A DNA stretch of 64,000 nt from Peromyscus leucopus (GCF_004664715.2 NC_051070.1:44836456-44900455), one strand, 5' to 3'; positions 18,926-32,339 are shown, numbered from the stretch's first letter. Translations and numbers: made by a program. Notes: generated by a model not told the origin, from the sequence alone.

Positions 18926-21900
18926 CTATTCTTGGTTATTTCTCTGGAATTCAGTGAAAGTAAGAGGATTGAGGGAAGGAAGCTTTGGGGAGAAATGAGG
19001 AAGAGAGAAAAGAGAGTTATCAACGAGAATATCACGGTATTCCTTGCCTTTTTGCCAAACATGATGCGTTCTGATCAATCCAGCCTGCAACATTTAAGGC
19101 TTGCTAGAAAAACCCAAAGAAGGAATGTATATTTTAAATATAAACTTAAACAAATTGAAGCAAAATTTGCATCTAAAATGGTACCAGTCTCGAGTGCTTA
19201 TCGTTAATGAATTAGGGCTGAGCAAACACACCTGTACAACCCAGCCCAGTCTGGAGACAGAACCTGATCAGTACCCTACTCCCTGATCGCTCCTTCCCCA
19301 CAGTCACAGTCTTTCAGTGGCCAACAGGGGTTGGACAGCTGTTTCCTCAAGAGCCTCCTTGGCACTTGGGAGGAGCAAGTAAACTAATTAAAGGTCATTG
19401 AGGAACACTAACCAACAAGGAATTGGGAGGGGAGGTGTAAGCTTGTAAATCCATGACCTTCTAGTAGAGGGGAAATCCTTAGGGCTTGGTTTCTACTCTT
19501 CATTATTTTTGCTTTTGTGTTGATATACTTTCAACCTGATTCTCTGTGTTTGCTACTGCAAGAGTTCCTGTGTGCAGGAGCCAGCAGGCAAGCGAGGCTG
19601 TTCCCTGTCTTCTCCACCTGTCCCTGAACACCAGGTGTTCTTGGAAGAGAACAGAGAACAAGATGACTAGACTTATGGGGGGGAGGCAGTCCTACCTACC
19701 TTTGTGGGTCCAGAGTGAGGGATAATCAAGAGCCTTGAGAAAGAGGGAGTTGACTTAACCACCTTCAGGATGCATCTCAATTATGGGGAGGTTCTAATTC
19801 CAGAGAACCAGGGCCCCTTGGTGAATGCTTTGGAGATGTGGCCAAATAGAATTAGTAACCCCAAGAAGGAAATGAAACCCAGGGAGGAAGCACTGTGGTA
19901 CCAAAGGTGAGCTGCTTACATGTGTTTGAACAGGTGATTGCAGGTGCATGCCACCACCTGGCCTTGATCTGTGTTTCTTAGAGTCCTTAACGTCATTCTT
20001 AAGTGCTCAAGATACCCCTCCTCTTCGGGACCACAACTGAACAGGATGATGGAAACTAATGGACAGCCTCCCATGAGAAGGGCCCCACCTAGATTATTAC
20101 AATTTACAAGTGTCTAGATTCTGTTTGAGGCCTCAGAAATGAGGGAGAAGAAGAAGGAGGGGATATGGAAACGATTGGGAAGGTGGCAGGGAAAATGAAC
20201 CCCCATATTTAGGAAGGAACAGAAGAAAACCATACTTCTCATTCACACTCCAGCATTTCATTTTATGGGTTGGGACACTGAGGCAAAGCTGTACCTTCAA
20301 GGGTATTATTGAGAGTGTGAACTACGAAAAGTGTATGTAGGGCACATACCTGGGGTAGAGAGAGAAGGGTGTGAACAGGCGCTGAGGACGGACTCAGCCA
20401 AGGAATGGATCGTGGACATTGTCGGTGTTTAGGAGAGCCAAAAGTGATGAAAACACAAAGCAAAAGGGATGTATCTCTTATCAGCTGGAGTCCCCACATC
20501 TTAATCCACCGAGAGTGCTTAGCTTAGTTTCCTGCACATCTCCTTTGATGTCAGGCTTTTTGTTTTCCATTTACAGCTGTGGGAACATACAGACTCAGTT
20601 TATAAGCAATTCCCTCCACATCGTGGAGCGAGGAAGCACCGGGCTGCAGTTCATATGCAGGGTTACCGGAATCTTTGCTCTTCACCTGCACGTATGTACA
20701 CAGAGAAAGTGTCAAGAATGCTGTGGTTAATGCAGCCAACTGCTCCACAGAGGTCAAGGGGAGTAAGGAGAGGAAGTGGGTTCAGAAAATGTGATCTTAA
20801 GTGGAAAAAGGCCTTCACTGGTTTCTTTAGCTGTTGAGGAAGGCAGCTGGAGGTCACATCTGCTGATGTAGGGAGGCTCTGAGACAAGCAGAAATGTTGA
20901 AATTGGGGACCAAAGAAAGTAGAAAATACGTGGCTGTATCCTGAAGCCTTCAATGAGATGAGTTTTCAGACAGATGTTTGCTGGTTAATCATAAAGTTCA
21001 GGAAATGTAAGTATAAGTGACCAGACAATAGCGTTTGCTTAAGTTCAGACAACAAATGGGAGACTACACAATGGTATTGATTTTAGAGACTGTAAAAGAA
21101 CCACTGACCCAGGGCTCTGTGTTAGCAGAAGGTCAAAGGGGTGACGAGGGGCATTGCTTGTTGTCAAACTTGGGAGTCCCTTGAAAAATCAATGTGTTGG
21201 GTATCAGGAGGCAATGGATGATCAATGGGTCTTTCTGGTTGCTTTCTGCTCTCTGGAAAGGGGCATTTCAAGTTGAGCATCTGAAGTAGCAACCCCCCAT
21301 CCAACTGGCAACATTTTAATGGACAAAGTATGATAAATGCATTGCTACAGAGAATACAGATTGTAGGTCCAGCTGCAGAGAGCCAACGTCACCTACTGGG
21401 ATCCAAAGAACCGGGCTATTTTATGTCAATTGTGAGAGTGAGGCCGTTGGCAGGATGCCTCTTTATTAAAGCCGGGTTCCAGCCATCTTCTTTGCCAGGA
21501 AGGGAGGCCATCTGGGTTCCAGAGAGGATTCCCTGTGATGGCCATGCTTTTCCGGTCCAAGTACCAGGTGCCACCAGTCTTCCCGAAGACTCCTACAATT
21601 TCTTCTTGGTTTTCTTCTTTCCTCCCCTCCTTGTCCTCATATTCCCACCCACTCTAGTCTATTTCCTTGTGAGAAATTCCACATGTACCCTACACTCAAA
21701 AAATGCTTGCCATTTCCTTGAAGTGACAAAATTTGTCTCCCCTGTCTCGGACTCAAAGGATGTTGCTACCTGTGCTACCTGCGCGGCTCAGAGCAGAGGT
21801 CTCTGGTGTGTTCCGTTTACCCTTTGCTGAAAAGAAGTAGCCATTGCCAGCTTTTGCTTGATGAATATTTTGCCAAAGAGGACCATGATCTGGCAAGGAG

Positions 21901-22835
21901 GAAACGAATGTGTGGCAACCCCTTAGGCCAGTGCCTGGCACACAGAAGGAGCCTGGTAAAGATGGCCTTCTCTGAATGTCGAAACAGGAAGGCTGACTCC
22001 CCCTTTCCTCTAAAATAAAAATATTTCTTTGAAGAGAACATCCTCCTCAAAGTAAGGGCAGAAAAGCCTGAGACCTGAGCTTGGGAATCTGTCCCCTTGT
22101 CAGTCAGCTGTATGAGACTGGGAATGTAGGGATTCTTGATTTGTGTGTATCTGTGCATGTGGGAGAGCATGCGGGTGTCATTGCATAAGCATGTGTGTGG
22201 GGAGCATGCGTGTGGAGGTGCAAGGGCAACCTCAGAGGCCCTCTGTTAGCCCCTCTCACCTTGCTATTTGAGACAAGACCTCTCAATGGCCTGGAGCACC
22301 CAGCATTAGTGGCGTAGGTGACAGCGTTCCCTTCTAACTTTTTCTGTCTTGGGGACTCTTCTTCTGTTTGGCCTTTAAGCATTGATGCTCATGAGCGAGC
22401 TGGGTCTCAGCCTTCTCGCATCCTTTTTTTTTTTGGTGATCACTATCTTCACTTTTAACCACTGCCTGTCTATTGACGACTCATCATAAAACTGCTGAAC
22501 TTCCTGCAGAGGACTTTAAACTTCAGTTTGTTCTAGTTGATTAGTATATCCTCTTGGGTGTCCTTTAAACATCCCTGCCCTCTGCCTTAGGTGGGGCCTT
22601 CATCATCTCTTCAAGTGGAAGAAACGTGCCTAAGTAGTTGCCACCTGAGTCTGGTTTTGTCCCCTCGACGACTCCTTTGCCCACTGCTTTTCTTCCCCAG
22701 TTAATGGTTTTGACATTACCTCCACCCCACTCCCTGACTGGGTCGAATGTTGGTGACTGAGACTTCCAGCCCTGGGATGATTACAGGAAGCCACTAAGTT
22801 GGTAGATGGGGCTGTGTCTCCTTCCTCACTGCTCA
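18926..22835. other. Long repeat-poor stretch
   Basis: Nearly 4 kb with only scraps: a B1-like piece at about 19931-19962 ('attgcaggtgcatgccacca'), a possible MIR scrap near 20255-20300 and a MIR/L2-like end near 21925-21970 ('agtgcctggcacacagaagg'). The largest forward frame is 166 codons (21330-21830). It has a hydrophobic middle but no recognisable domain, and it lacks the evidence for a gene call. Confidence 0.4.
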
Positions 22836-22847
22836 CTCCTGGCTTTT

Positions 22848-23013
22848 TGTTGTTGTTGTTGTTGTTGTTTGTTTGTTTGTTCGAGATGGTTTCTCTGTGT
22901 AGTTTTGGTACCTGTCCTGGATCTCTCTGTAGACCAGGCTGGCCTCGAACTCACAGAGATCCTCTGCCTCCCGAGTGCTGGGATTAAAGGTGTGTGCCGC
23001 TGCCGCCACCCAG
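22848..23013 (-). mobile_element. B1 SINE with a perfect 12-base target duplication
   Basis: Antisense B1: a (GTT)n-rich tail at 22849-22880, 'cgagatggtttctctgtgta', 'aggctggcctcgaactcaca', 'cccgagtgctgggattaaag'. The identical flanks ctcctggctttt at 22836-22847 and 23014-23025 are the target-site duplication. The phrase 'gtagttttggtacctgtcct' is a cricetid-type B1 variant. Confidence 0.95.
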
Positions 23014-23025
23014 CTCCTGGCTTTT

Positions 23026-26000
23026 ATAGAAAGGCACAGCATGGTGTCTTTGCCTTTTCTCTCTTCTTCTGCTAATAAAACTTAGTGCCACTCCTGGTTC
23101 AGGGTAGTGAGCTGGTCTTGGGCCTGCCACCATGCATGCCTGGAAGTATTTACTCTTGGTTCCTGCAGAGAAACAATTTTAGCAATTCCTGTTTTCTTAG
23201 CCAGAAAACCATGGCTTCACCTTTGTCTACTCCCGTGTTTGTCTTCTATGGAAACGTTAATCGGACTATTTTTCCCAGTGTGATATTGTTTTCAATATAT
23301 ACACAACTGCTGTAGACCTCGCCGCTACGCTGGGAGCAGCCTGGAAGCTTCTAAAGGAACCTTTGTGATGCCATGCCAGTCACACGGCAGGTGCGCTGCG
23401 GTTAGCTCTTCCCAAGATGGGGCTGGTTGGGGACACAGAGGCGCCAGGATGAGAGAGAACTGAGTCCCCACACAGCCAAGGAAAACTCTGTGCCTGAGCT
23501 CTTCTCTGACAGGGAGGCCTACCCAGAATGCCCCGCTTCCTGTCAGAGGGTCTGGGTGTTCAAGTGTCTTCCCTTGTAGAGAGATGACTGATTCTAGCGA
23601 GGGAAGAGTTCTCCTTCAGTGAAGAGCTTTTGGTGTCAATTTCTGGAAGGAGTGCTGCCTGAGAAGCTGGTTTGTGGCTCATTGGATGATTTAGCATCCC
23701 CCAGTTTGGATTCCTGAGCTGATGGGTCAGTATTTCTTTTCGGCAGACAGACCCAGTGGGAGACAGGAGCTGTATTGATGGCCCACAGGAGACACCTGTG
23801 TGAAAACCTGACCTCACATAGTCTGTAAAGGTGGCCGTCTACTTCAGGCTCACCTTGGGCGGTCTGTGGAGGGAAATAAGTCAGTGATGTGTTCAGAGCA
23901 GGAAGCCTTGTCAGTGGGTGGCCAGAACTACAGGGTGTGATTACAATCTAACTTCAGTGTAATGTTGGCTCTTCTGTATGTTTTTGTCATTTGTCTTGTG
24001 AGTCATAGAAATATTTTGATGACTGCAGCAAAGTCTATGGTTACGTGGATTTAGCTCTAACGACTCAAAAGAACCTTCACCCTACTGTACAAAGAAAGAA
24101 ATGCCCCTTGTTAGGCTTCATATCTCTGACTCATGGTCCCTGCTCGTCCTTCACCTTTTGTTGGAAGTACATCAGGTTCAGAAAACTGTGTGCCCTGGGC
24201 ATCCCACTTCCCTGGGAGTTTTGCAGACCTGGTTCATAGCTGGTTCCGGGTGACAATGTTCTTGCTGGAGCAGTATCTTCTCCCATCCTAGGAAGTGGGG
24301 AGACCTCTCTTGTGGAGAACATTTTCAACAACCTGAGCCAGGTCCACTCTGCCATGGAGGAGCCCACTTGACCCAGGAGTAGTTTAGAAATGGGCTTATC
24401 AAGCAAGCAGACTCTTGAGACCATTTCTGCTGGTACAATTGAATCTCTGCTGGCAATGGTCCTCCTGCATTTGAAGAGCACCTGTCCACCAGGTGGAGAC
24501 AGCAGCAGAGCTCTGAAGATGTCGAGACTTAGAGCCAGCGAGGCTTGAGATCAAAGGCACACAGGTACGCAAACCCACAGATTTCTTTCTTAGTTTCAGC
24601 TAACTTAAGATCGAAAGTGTCTTGAACCTTATGTGTAAGGTTTGGGAGTATAAAGTCACTTCTCAGATCTGTTGGTACAAATGCTCTCATTTGATGCACA
24701 TCCACCCATCTGGGTCCCACCTATGTATGCATGTCCGAGTCTTAGACACTCTCAGCTGTTCATGAAGTTTATTAGACAAGCACTGACTCTTTGGTTACCT
24801 AAGGTTTGAACATCTTTGATTAACTAATGCTGGAAAAGTGAAATAATCAAGTCTGGAGGAAGGACAAGAGAAGGAGACCATGAAGCAGGGCACCTTTTAG
24901 CTCAGGAGCCATCTAGGAAGTAGAGTTATCATATGCCTATTGTAAGACGGGCCAGCAACAGAGGACGTCCCGTGAGGATGCCTGATGTACATTCTGTTCT
25001 CTCACCCAAGGGTGCCAAAAAAAATCAGTTGGCTCAGGAAGCCAAAGTACCTTTCCCATAGTGAGGCCACTTGCAAAGGCAAGAGTCCAATTTCCAGGCT
25101 AAGTCTCCATTCATATATCCTTTTGTTCTTGCTGTGGGAAAGAAAGAACTCCACAGTCAGAAGAGCGAACACAAGGTGCTCCAAGATTCTACAAAAAAGA
25201 TGAAGGAAACTGTCCGGTTGGTTGTGGTCTGCATAGTAGAGGGAGGGTCTGTGGAACAGATGGGCTTTCTGGGAGAGACAGGGTATAGATCCTCTGTGTC
25301 TGTCATCTCCCACCAAAAGTTGTGGGTGTTCTTTGCTGGGGTCCCCAGGACAGGAAAGCTGTGTGGGTGTGGCAAGCAAATAAGCCCAGCTAGAAAAGAG
25401 AGGACTGGTGGATGACCGGGACTTGGTTCTTTTCCACATGTCACATTCCAAAGTCTTACTATGAGTACCACAATAACACAGAAACTATCTCTGAGGACCA
25501 GAACACAGGGATCTTGGGAGGACAGGGCATCCAGGGATAGAGAGGCAGTGTTTTATTAGCGGGAAGCTGCCCTTGAGATAGGCAAGCAAGGCATGGAATG
25601 TAGGGCTTTTACCCAGACCTTTGGTCCTGATCCAGGTAGAACACTGAGTGCTGGAATCAGAGAATCCTACAGAGAGATGATGGGATTTCTTACTACAAGG
25701 AGGTCCCAGGGTGCTGGCCCACCCCTGGCATTTAAACAGGAAGAGCACACAGAACACTAGAACACTAGAGCAGGACCTACCCCTCTGTTCAAGAGGGAAT
25801 CAAGACTGTTGGTGAGGTTGTGCCCTCTGTCTATCTTCTTATAGTACACAATCCATTTCCTCCTCTATCCTTGACTTTCCATTCCAAAATAGCCAGGAAA
25901 GGTGCATCCAGTTCCTATATGCTGTTCAGTTTAAGGTTACGACAAACCTGGACAGAGAACAGACATGGCTTCGCTCTCACCTTCCTAACTTCCGTCAGTT

Positions 26001-27848
26001 CTCTGTGTCTGATTCCTTTTGAGGGCTGAGGTGTGTGCACAGTTTGTGTTCCTAACCAAGAAAAACTCTGTCTGTGGTGTGCCAGTATTCTCTCCTGTCC
26101 CCCGATGCTGGCCTCTGCCCTGCCTGAGTGGTTCCTTTGGCTGGCCTTTGTTGACAGAAAGCCCTCCCTCCGACTTCCCTCCACAAGATCAAGGCCTTCC
26201 TTCTAATCCTCTCCACCCCCAAGTGGGGAGTTTTGGGAGCTTTCACGACAATCATTCACTCCATTAATTTTATACTTAAAGAGGAATGGGAGGATGTCAC
26301 TCTAGGAATGTGTTTTGTGACACATTTGAGGCCTTGGAGAACAAAAGGACAGCAAAACACATTATAAATTATTCATTTCATCCTCTCGATCTGAATAACG
26401 CTGTGTCTGTGTGAGGCTCCAAGCTCAGACACATGTAGTCAAAGCCCCTAGCAGAGCCCTCATGAGGATTCTGTACCTCACTGACCCAGCAGCACGTCCC
26501 AGGAGTGTTACACATAAATGATAAAAATCTGTCCAGTCAGATGCCCTCCCGAGGTCTCCAGGCTGAGTCGAATGAAGCCCTTCAGAAGGTCTTTGAATAT
26601 ATGTTTAAACGGGGTTCTTTGGGGTGACTTCATCAGGGATCCCTGCAGATACATGGTGTCACTGCAGGTATCCAAACCTGGAGCCAGACCTGAGGTTGGA
26701 GGGCCTCAGTTGAGCTCTGCACGTTTTCTGTGAGTTGCTCTGTTCTGAGTCAGGGAAATGCTTGGCAGGCCGACTCCCCACCCGTCTTTCTTAGAACCCG
26801 GTGTGTGCCATCAGCCTTCCTGTGTGGTGCCAGCCTGCTTCATCTTGCTGTGAAGGCACCTCCTTAATGGTACCTGGGACAGATGCTGCCATGGCCACAG
26901 GAGTTCTGCTCTGAGACGTCCCTGTGGTGGAGCTGAGGCTGGCTGGCAAGACAGAGTCACTGTCCCACTGGTATGCCGGTTGACCAAGTTGGTCAGCTAG
27001 AAAATTCCTTAAAATGCCCCCAGAGCATGTTTTTATTTTTTATTGTTTTTGGAGAGATAAATACTCTAAATCATTGATGCCAGAAAAGAAAAGTCTATGG
27101 CTTTTATAAAATTGGCCTTGCTACATGTCTTTTAAAATAATATTTAAAAGGCTAGAAATTATGGTTACAAAAATATATCTGCTAATAGTTTACTGTCTGG
27201 TTTGAGTGAGTTTAGCTTTAAGGTGTGGTAGCTCTGGAAATTTATTGTGACTCACTACATAATAACCAGCTGCACCATCAGGCATCAGCCCACACACAAT
27301 TTTCCAGCCCTGAACTTTCAGTGTTTCATACAAAATGAAAATAATACAGTCTTGTGTTTTATTCTAGGGATGGGGTGGTTGGCACCACTTTAGACTTTGC
27401 TGAGGACTTGTGAATTTGATGTTTCCTACCAAATTAAGATGTATCGAGGAAGGATCTAGTTTTTAGTTGGCGACACAAACCTCCTGTAAGAGAAAAACCA
27501 TGCAAATGCGGCCCCTTGTCTGGCCGTTGATTTCCTCCTCTGTGGGTTATTGCTTGACCTGGACCATCATCCATCCAAACGGCCAGCTCAGCTCTTGGAG
27601 TCATAATTACATATTGGAAGAAAGGCTAACCCAGAAAACACAGATGGTTCTCTCGCTGGGTGTTTTATTTTTTTCCTTGCCTTCTGCTCTCTTTCTGCAG
27701 TCAGAAAACCCTGGATGTACTTTTTCCTATACTGAATCCAAGATACCATAATTCAGGAGTAGTAAAGAGGTGTTCTTTCTTCTCTCTCTGTGTTCTAGAA
27801 TTGATCTTGAGTCTTGATGGTTGTTCAAATGTAAATGGGCTGACCCAG
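23026..27848. other. Longest repeat-free stretch of the window
   Basis: About 4.8 kb in which I recognise no SINE, LINE, LTR or long microsatellite. Open frames reach 149 codons (25002-25451, antisense), with no recognisable domain and no convincing splice structure. GC is moderate. It could hold conserved non-coding elements or exons of a non-coding transcript, but the sequence alone does not show this. Confidence 0.45.
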
Positions 27849-27963
27849 ATCTCAGTTACTTTTCTGTTGCCATGACAAAACTTCAGGACCAAAGGAAGTA
27901 TTTAATTGGATTTATGGTTTCGGAGGGTTAGAGACTATGATGGTGGAGTAAGACGTGGTGGGG

Positions 27964-28017
<54 letters not shown>

Positions 28018-28187
28018 GACATATTGGGAATGGCATAAATCTTTTGAAATCTCAAATCCCACCTCCAGTGACACACCTCCTTCAACAAGGCCACGCCTCC
28101 TAATCCTTCCCAAACAGTTCCCTCAACTGGGGACTGAGTATACAAACATAGATGCCCATTGGGGCCATTCTCATTCAAACCAACACA
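27849..28187 (-). mobile_element. ORR1-like LTR with internal (GA)n
   Basis: Antisense copy: 'ctcagttacttttctgttgc', 'ccagtgacacacctccttca', 'caaggccacgcctcctaatc', ending 'tcattcaaaccaacaca'. The GA tract (27967-28013) occupies the same place within the LTR as in the copy at 1468-1874. Confidence 0.75.
27967..28013. repeat. (GA)n microsatellite inside an LTR
   Basis: About 23 uninterrupted GA units following a G-run, embedded in the LTR at 27849-28187. Confidence 0.97.
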
Positions 28188-28507
28188 GCATGAAAAGTTT
28201 CATGCTCCACCCCCCCAGAGTGTTGTTTTATGGTGGGAGTCACTTTCTCTATTCTGAGGCTTTGCTCCATCTGTGATATATTATTATTTTATCAAAACCC
28301 ATGTTAGTCTTTGGGTTTCTGCTAGAATTCCTCCTTCCTTGATGTCCCTGTTTCCCCTTGTCCTTCCTTGACATTTGCCCAATACGTCTGTTTTCGATGC
28401 CCATTCAATACTTTTGAATTTCCTGTCTTTGCATACATTAAATGGCATCTCTTCAAATGGCATACACACAAACTGAAGGGGTAAACACTCCACTCAGCTT
28501 TGAACTC
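28188..28507. other. Unassigned linker
   Basis: No element recognised between two LTRs. Confidence 0.35.
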
Positions 28508-28914
28508 TGCTATAGTTTGGGTCATAAATGAATTACCAGCTTGGTCTTCTGGAATGTGTTTTTGAGTGATGATGAACCTTTAAGAGGCAGAGCCTAGTGG
28601 GAGGTTTTTAGATCATTAGGGGGATGCTATCAAAGGGGTTTGGGTATGCACCCATTTCATCTTTTGTTCCATGGCCACAAGGTGAGCAGGGTTGCCTTGT
28701 CATGTAGCCATCCTATGATGAGATGCCTTACCATAGGCTCAAAACCAACCAACCAACCAACCGACTAACAACTAACCAACTAACTAACAACCAACTGACT
28801 TACCAACCAAGAAAGAAAACTGTTCACTGATATGATCCACCAAGACAAACCATTTCTGTTTGTAAGCTGATTATCTCAGAAGTTGGTTATAGTGATGGAA
28901 AGTTGGCTAACACA
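28508..28914 (+). mobile_element. MaLR LTR with an internal CCAA-type simple repeat
   Basis: Sense LTR from 'tgctatagtttgggtcataa' to 'aagttggctaacaca' (TG...CA). Landmarks are 'gaggcagagcctagtgggag', 'gttccatggccacaaggtga' and 'ttgtaagctgattatctcag'. A degenerate 'aaccaaccaaccaacc' run occupies 28742-28812. The same 3' block reappears in the LTR at 45190-45580. Confidence 0.7.
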
Positions 28915-28999
28915 GAATCTCATAGTCTAACACAAAGTAAGCACCCTGAAAATGTATCTGATTGATTCTTAAGACTTTTTGTGGGTTTGTTACTCATTT

Positions 29000-29170
29000 A
29001 GAGCAAGCCATTTGGAAGACATGGTACTTTCACCTCCATTGTCTTATTGAATCTTATCAACGACCCAAGGATGTGGATATTATTATATTTTTAGGTAATA
29101 GAGCTAAGCCCAAAATAGTGCTCCTGGTGTCCCCAAGCAAGAAATGGCAGAATCAAAGCATTCTGACTCT
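29000..29170 (-). mobile_element. MIR SINE, antisense
   Basis: 'ttgaatcttatcaacgaccc', 'aaggatgtggatattattat' and 'aataga...taagcccaaa' follow the antisense MIR order. Old and indel-rich. Confidence 0.55.
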
Positions 29171-30855
29171 CAAGGAATTGCTATTCCTTTGCAATGCAAC
29201 ATTTTCAATAGAAAGCATGGTGTTAGTAAAGTGAAGAAGCAGGCTTCTTCCTTATACTACGGCAGAGACTTGATTAGGGATTCAGGTCCTCAAGAATCCT
29301 GGAACTGTAGGAGTGCCTTCAGGGAACAACTTTGCATGTTGCTGGTGAGTTCTTGCCAGCTTCCTGGATCCATAGCCATGGTGAGTGCTAGAGAGTGGCA
29401 GTCTTCCAAAGCTCTCTACCTGTTGTCCCATTATGTCCTTGTCGTAATCAATTATAACACGGGGTTCTGGCAGCCAAGGTCAGGCAGAATGCCTTGAAAG
29501 CCATCTTTTATTTTCTCTGGTCTGGGACTCTACTTGATGGATGTGGGTCTTCCGCACTGTCACACTGTAAGTGTTCTTCTTAACAGGGCTTGCTGGAGAC
29601 AGAAAGGGCAGTGGAGAACACACATCTGGCCCTGGGGATGAGGAAGCTGCCATGTAGCTACTGCCTGGGCCTGGGAGGTCCTTCAGTCCATCATGAATGT
29701 GGAGTCTGCATGTGTGTGTTTACAGAGCACCACCAAGACCATGCAAACGAGCCGCTTTGCTGGCACTCTGTGTAGACAGACCTGCTTGCCCAGATGGGAA
29801 TCCACACGACTACACAGTGATCCATCTTGGTGCTAGTAAAAGAGCATTGCAACAAAAGAGAAGACTTGGCTGACATACTCTACTAGGTTTAGATCAGTTT
29901 CCTTTGTTAGTCAATAAACCAGTGTTTGGGGGTGGGGGTATGCAAAAAGAATTCACTCATACATGGCAAAGTTTCTCAGTGTCAAATGTCTGTCACAAAT
30001 TTCGTTTGTGGTCGCCTCAGAAGCCTACAATTTAAAAAAAATGGAGCAATTATCTCAACCAAAGTGCTATTGGTGCACTTTCCAGTGGTTGATCCTCAGG
30101 CTCCTTTCCCAACAATGTTTTCCTCATGTTAAAAAAAAAAAGCCCAAAGGAGCTTGTGCATGGCTCTGAAACCAAGAAATCAACTCCTTGGAAAATTTGC
30201 ATGGTGTAATACAGTTGCTGGGAATTCTCAAGATATAACTGTGCAGGCTTGTGATGATCGTGATTCCCTGCAAACCTCCAAGCTGATGGTAGCCACGGCA
30301 GCCAGACTCCTTCAGGGTCTTCAACCCTGGTTAAGATTGAAGCTTCAGAATCTAGATTAGATTTCCTGCTTTTTCAGGAGGTGATGTCCCCCCAACTCTG
30401 AGATACAGTAGGCTATGCCTTTACTACTTACTTTAATGTGTTGTTGAATATTATGCTTTTCTGAACTGTTCGGTGGAGAGACATTACGCCCTTACCGCTA
30501 AAGTAAATTCTTGGAGGGAAATACCTTTTGTATACCTCTTTAGATGAACACTTACCAGAGTCTTACTTGGGGGTGAGTGGACAAAGGGTTAGCTGTGCAT
30601 TCCTTTGGAATGTGTTGCATGCATGGCTGTGGGTCAGCCCTGTGTGCACACACGGCAGGAAGAAGGACCAGAGTGACTTTGAAGAAGGAACCTCCGTAGA
30701 ATTTTGTGGAAAATTTTCAAGACAACTCCTTAGCCAGCCATCCCTGGTTGGCAGGTTCAATTTCATCTGTGCTTAACGCTCAAATACTCCTCCCATGTGT
30801 ATGTGTGCACGTGAATGTATGCATGCACGCGCGCGTGCGTGCGTGCGTCTGCGTG

Positions 30856-30896
<41 letters not shown>

Positions 30897-31499
30897 GCTA
30901 CATAGGATCTTAACATTACATTGCATCGAGACAGCACACCACTTATTCAAACTTCAAGACGCTCCCACCATTCTTCCAGGGGGCATTTCTCTGACTCTAC
31001 TTCTAAACCTTAAAGTGCTTCCATAATGAAACACTTTATCTAGTGTTCTCAGGTAGTATACCTTGAGGTATGGAGAGGCAGGAGGGCAAGGAGCATGTTT
31101 CCTGATATAATTTAGGCTATAGGTAGATAGAGACTTTGTTCTGGAGATTTTATACTGGCTGTCTCTATGGTTCTGAATTCTGAATTCTGAACAACTAGAA
31201 GCAAAATTGAAACCCTGAACATGTCGGGGAAGTTTTTCAACTTCTTTTCCATACACTCATGACTCTTCCTCCAGGTAAGAGTGTTTCTGCAGAAAGGTGA
31301 CATGTTTCCCAGCCTGTCATAAAAATCTGTGTTCATATCACCACCAATCTGGACAGCCAAGATGTTCCCAAGGTTGACTACAAGTACAACTGATCCCAAC
31401 AATAAGAAGTGCAGTCTTAGGTAGCATTTTCAAAGTGAATACAGACTAAAGCATGGAAGTCCAAGGCAATTCCACAGATTAACTCCATTTGAAGGTTAT
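29171..31499. other. Unassigned DNA with one GT tract
   Basis: About 2.3 kb in which only the alternating purine-pyrimidine tract at 30786-30894 stands out. An 11-base A-run lies at about 30131. No exon or repeat family recognised. Confidence 0.35.
30786..30894. repeat. (GT)n/(GC) alternating purine-pyrimidine tract
   Basis: A degenerate GT-rich head with 'gcatgcacgcgcgcgtgcgt' at 30821-30840, then about 18 GT units. Long strict alternation with CG steps is a classic Z-DNA-prone composition. Confidence 0.93.
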
Positions 31500-32045
31500 C
31501 ATTTAGGAGGAATCAATTGCACATCCATCTTTACTGCTGCAGATTTCACAGTAGCCAAGATATAGACCCAACCTTATGTCCATCAGCAGATGAATGGATA
31601 AAGAAAATGTGGTATATATACACAATGGAAGTTCAGTCCATTTAGAAACTTAGAAAAATAAAATTGTGACATGCTTAGAAAAATGGATCGAATTAGAGAT
31701 TATTATGTTAAGTGAAATGATCTAGACTTGAAAAGGCAAATGTCATGCTTTTGCCATATTCAGAATATAGATTTTAATGTATATGTATGTATGTATGAAG
31801 GTAGGAAGAGGCTATGAGATGGAAGAAAGAGGTCTAAAAGGAGGGTAGCAAGGAAGAAGAGTAGGTAATGGGAAGTGTATATCTTGAAAAGCGGAAGGGG
31901 AACTGTTTTTGGAGAGCAATATAGACCAGGAAGAGGTGAAGAGTGGGGAATGTGGAAGGCAATGAGGGGTGTAAATAAGAACAAAGAATAAATATGCATA
32001 CAAATTTCACAATGAAACACATTTCTTGCATACTAACCAAAAATA
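31500..32045 (+). mobile_element. Rodent L1 3' end (Lx-like)
   Basis: 'gaatggataaagaaaatgtg', 'gtatatatacacaatggaag' and 'gttaagtgaaatgatctaga', then a purine-rich stretch and 'tttcacaatgaaacacattt', the order of rodent L1 3' UTRs. Sense orientation, 5'-truncated. Confidence 0.72.
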
Positions 32046-32339
32046 CAATTCAGAAAGAAAATCTGTAGGTGAAAAAAAAAAACTAAAGAACTAAATTAAA
32101 CGAGAGAAAGACAACTGTGCTGGGAGACCATGGGGTAAGTGATTCAGAGAGGGGATGAAGAGTCAGAGCCAGGGTGGTCCCAGGATCTGAAGGTTGGCCG
32201 GTAAAGGTGATCTCATGTAAACCCTCTGTAGTTTGATTTTATCTGTCTCACTTTTGTATATGATCAACTGAACTATTTCCGAATATGTCTAGCTTGAACA
32301 CTACAGAATGCGAATCTGTCTTTAAGTATTTCACGTGGA

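Noticed and set aside
21330..27751. Coding exons of a spliced gene in the repeat-poor stretch
   Set aside because: Frames up to 166 codons occur, but no recognised domain or consistent splice-phase pattern could be supported by reading.
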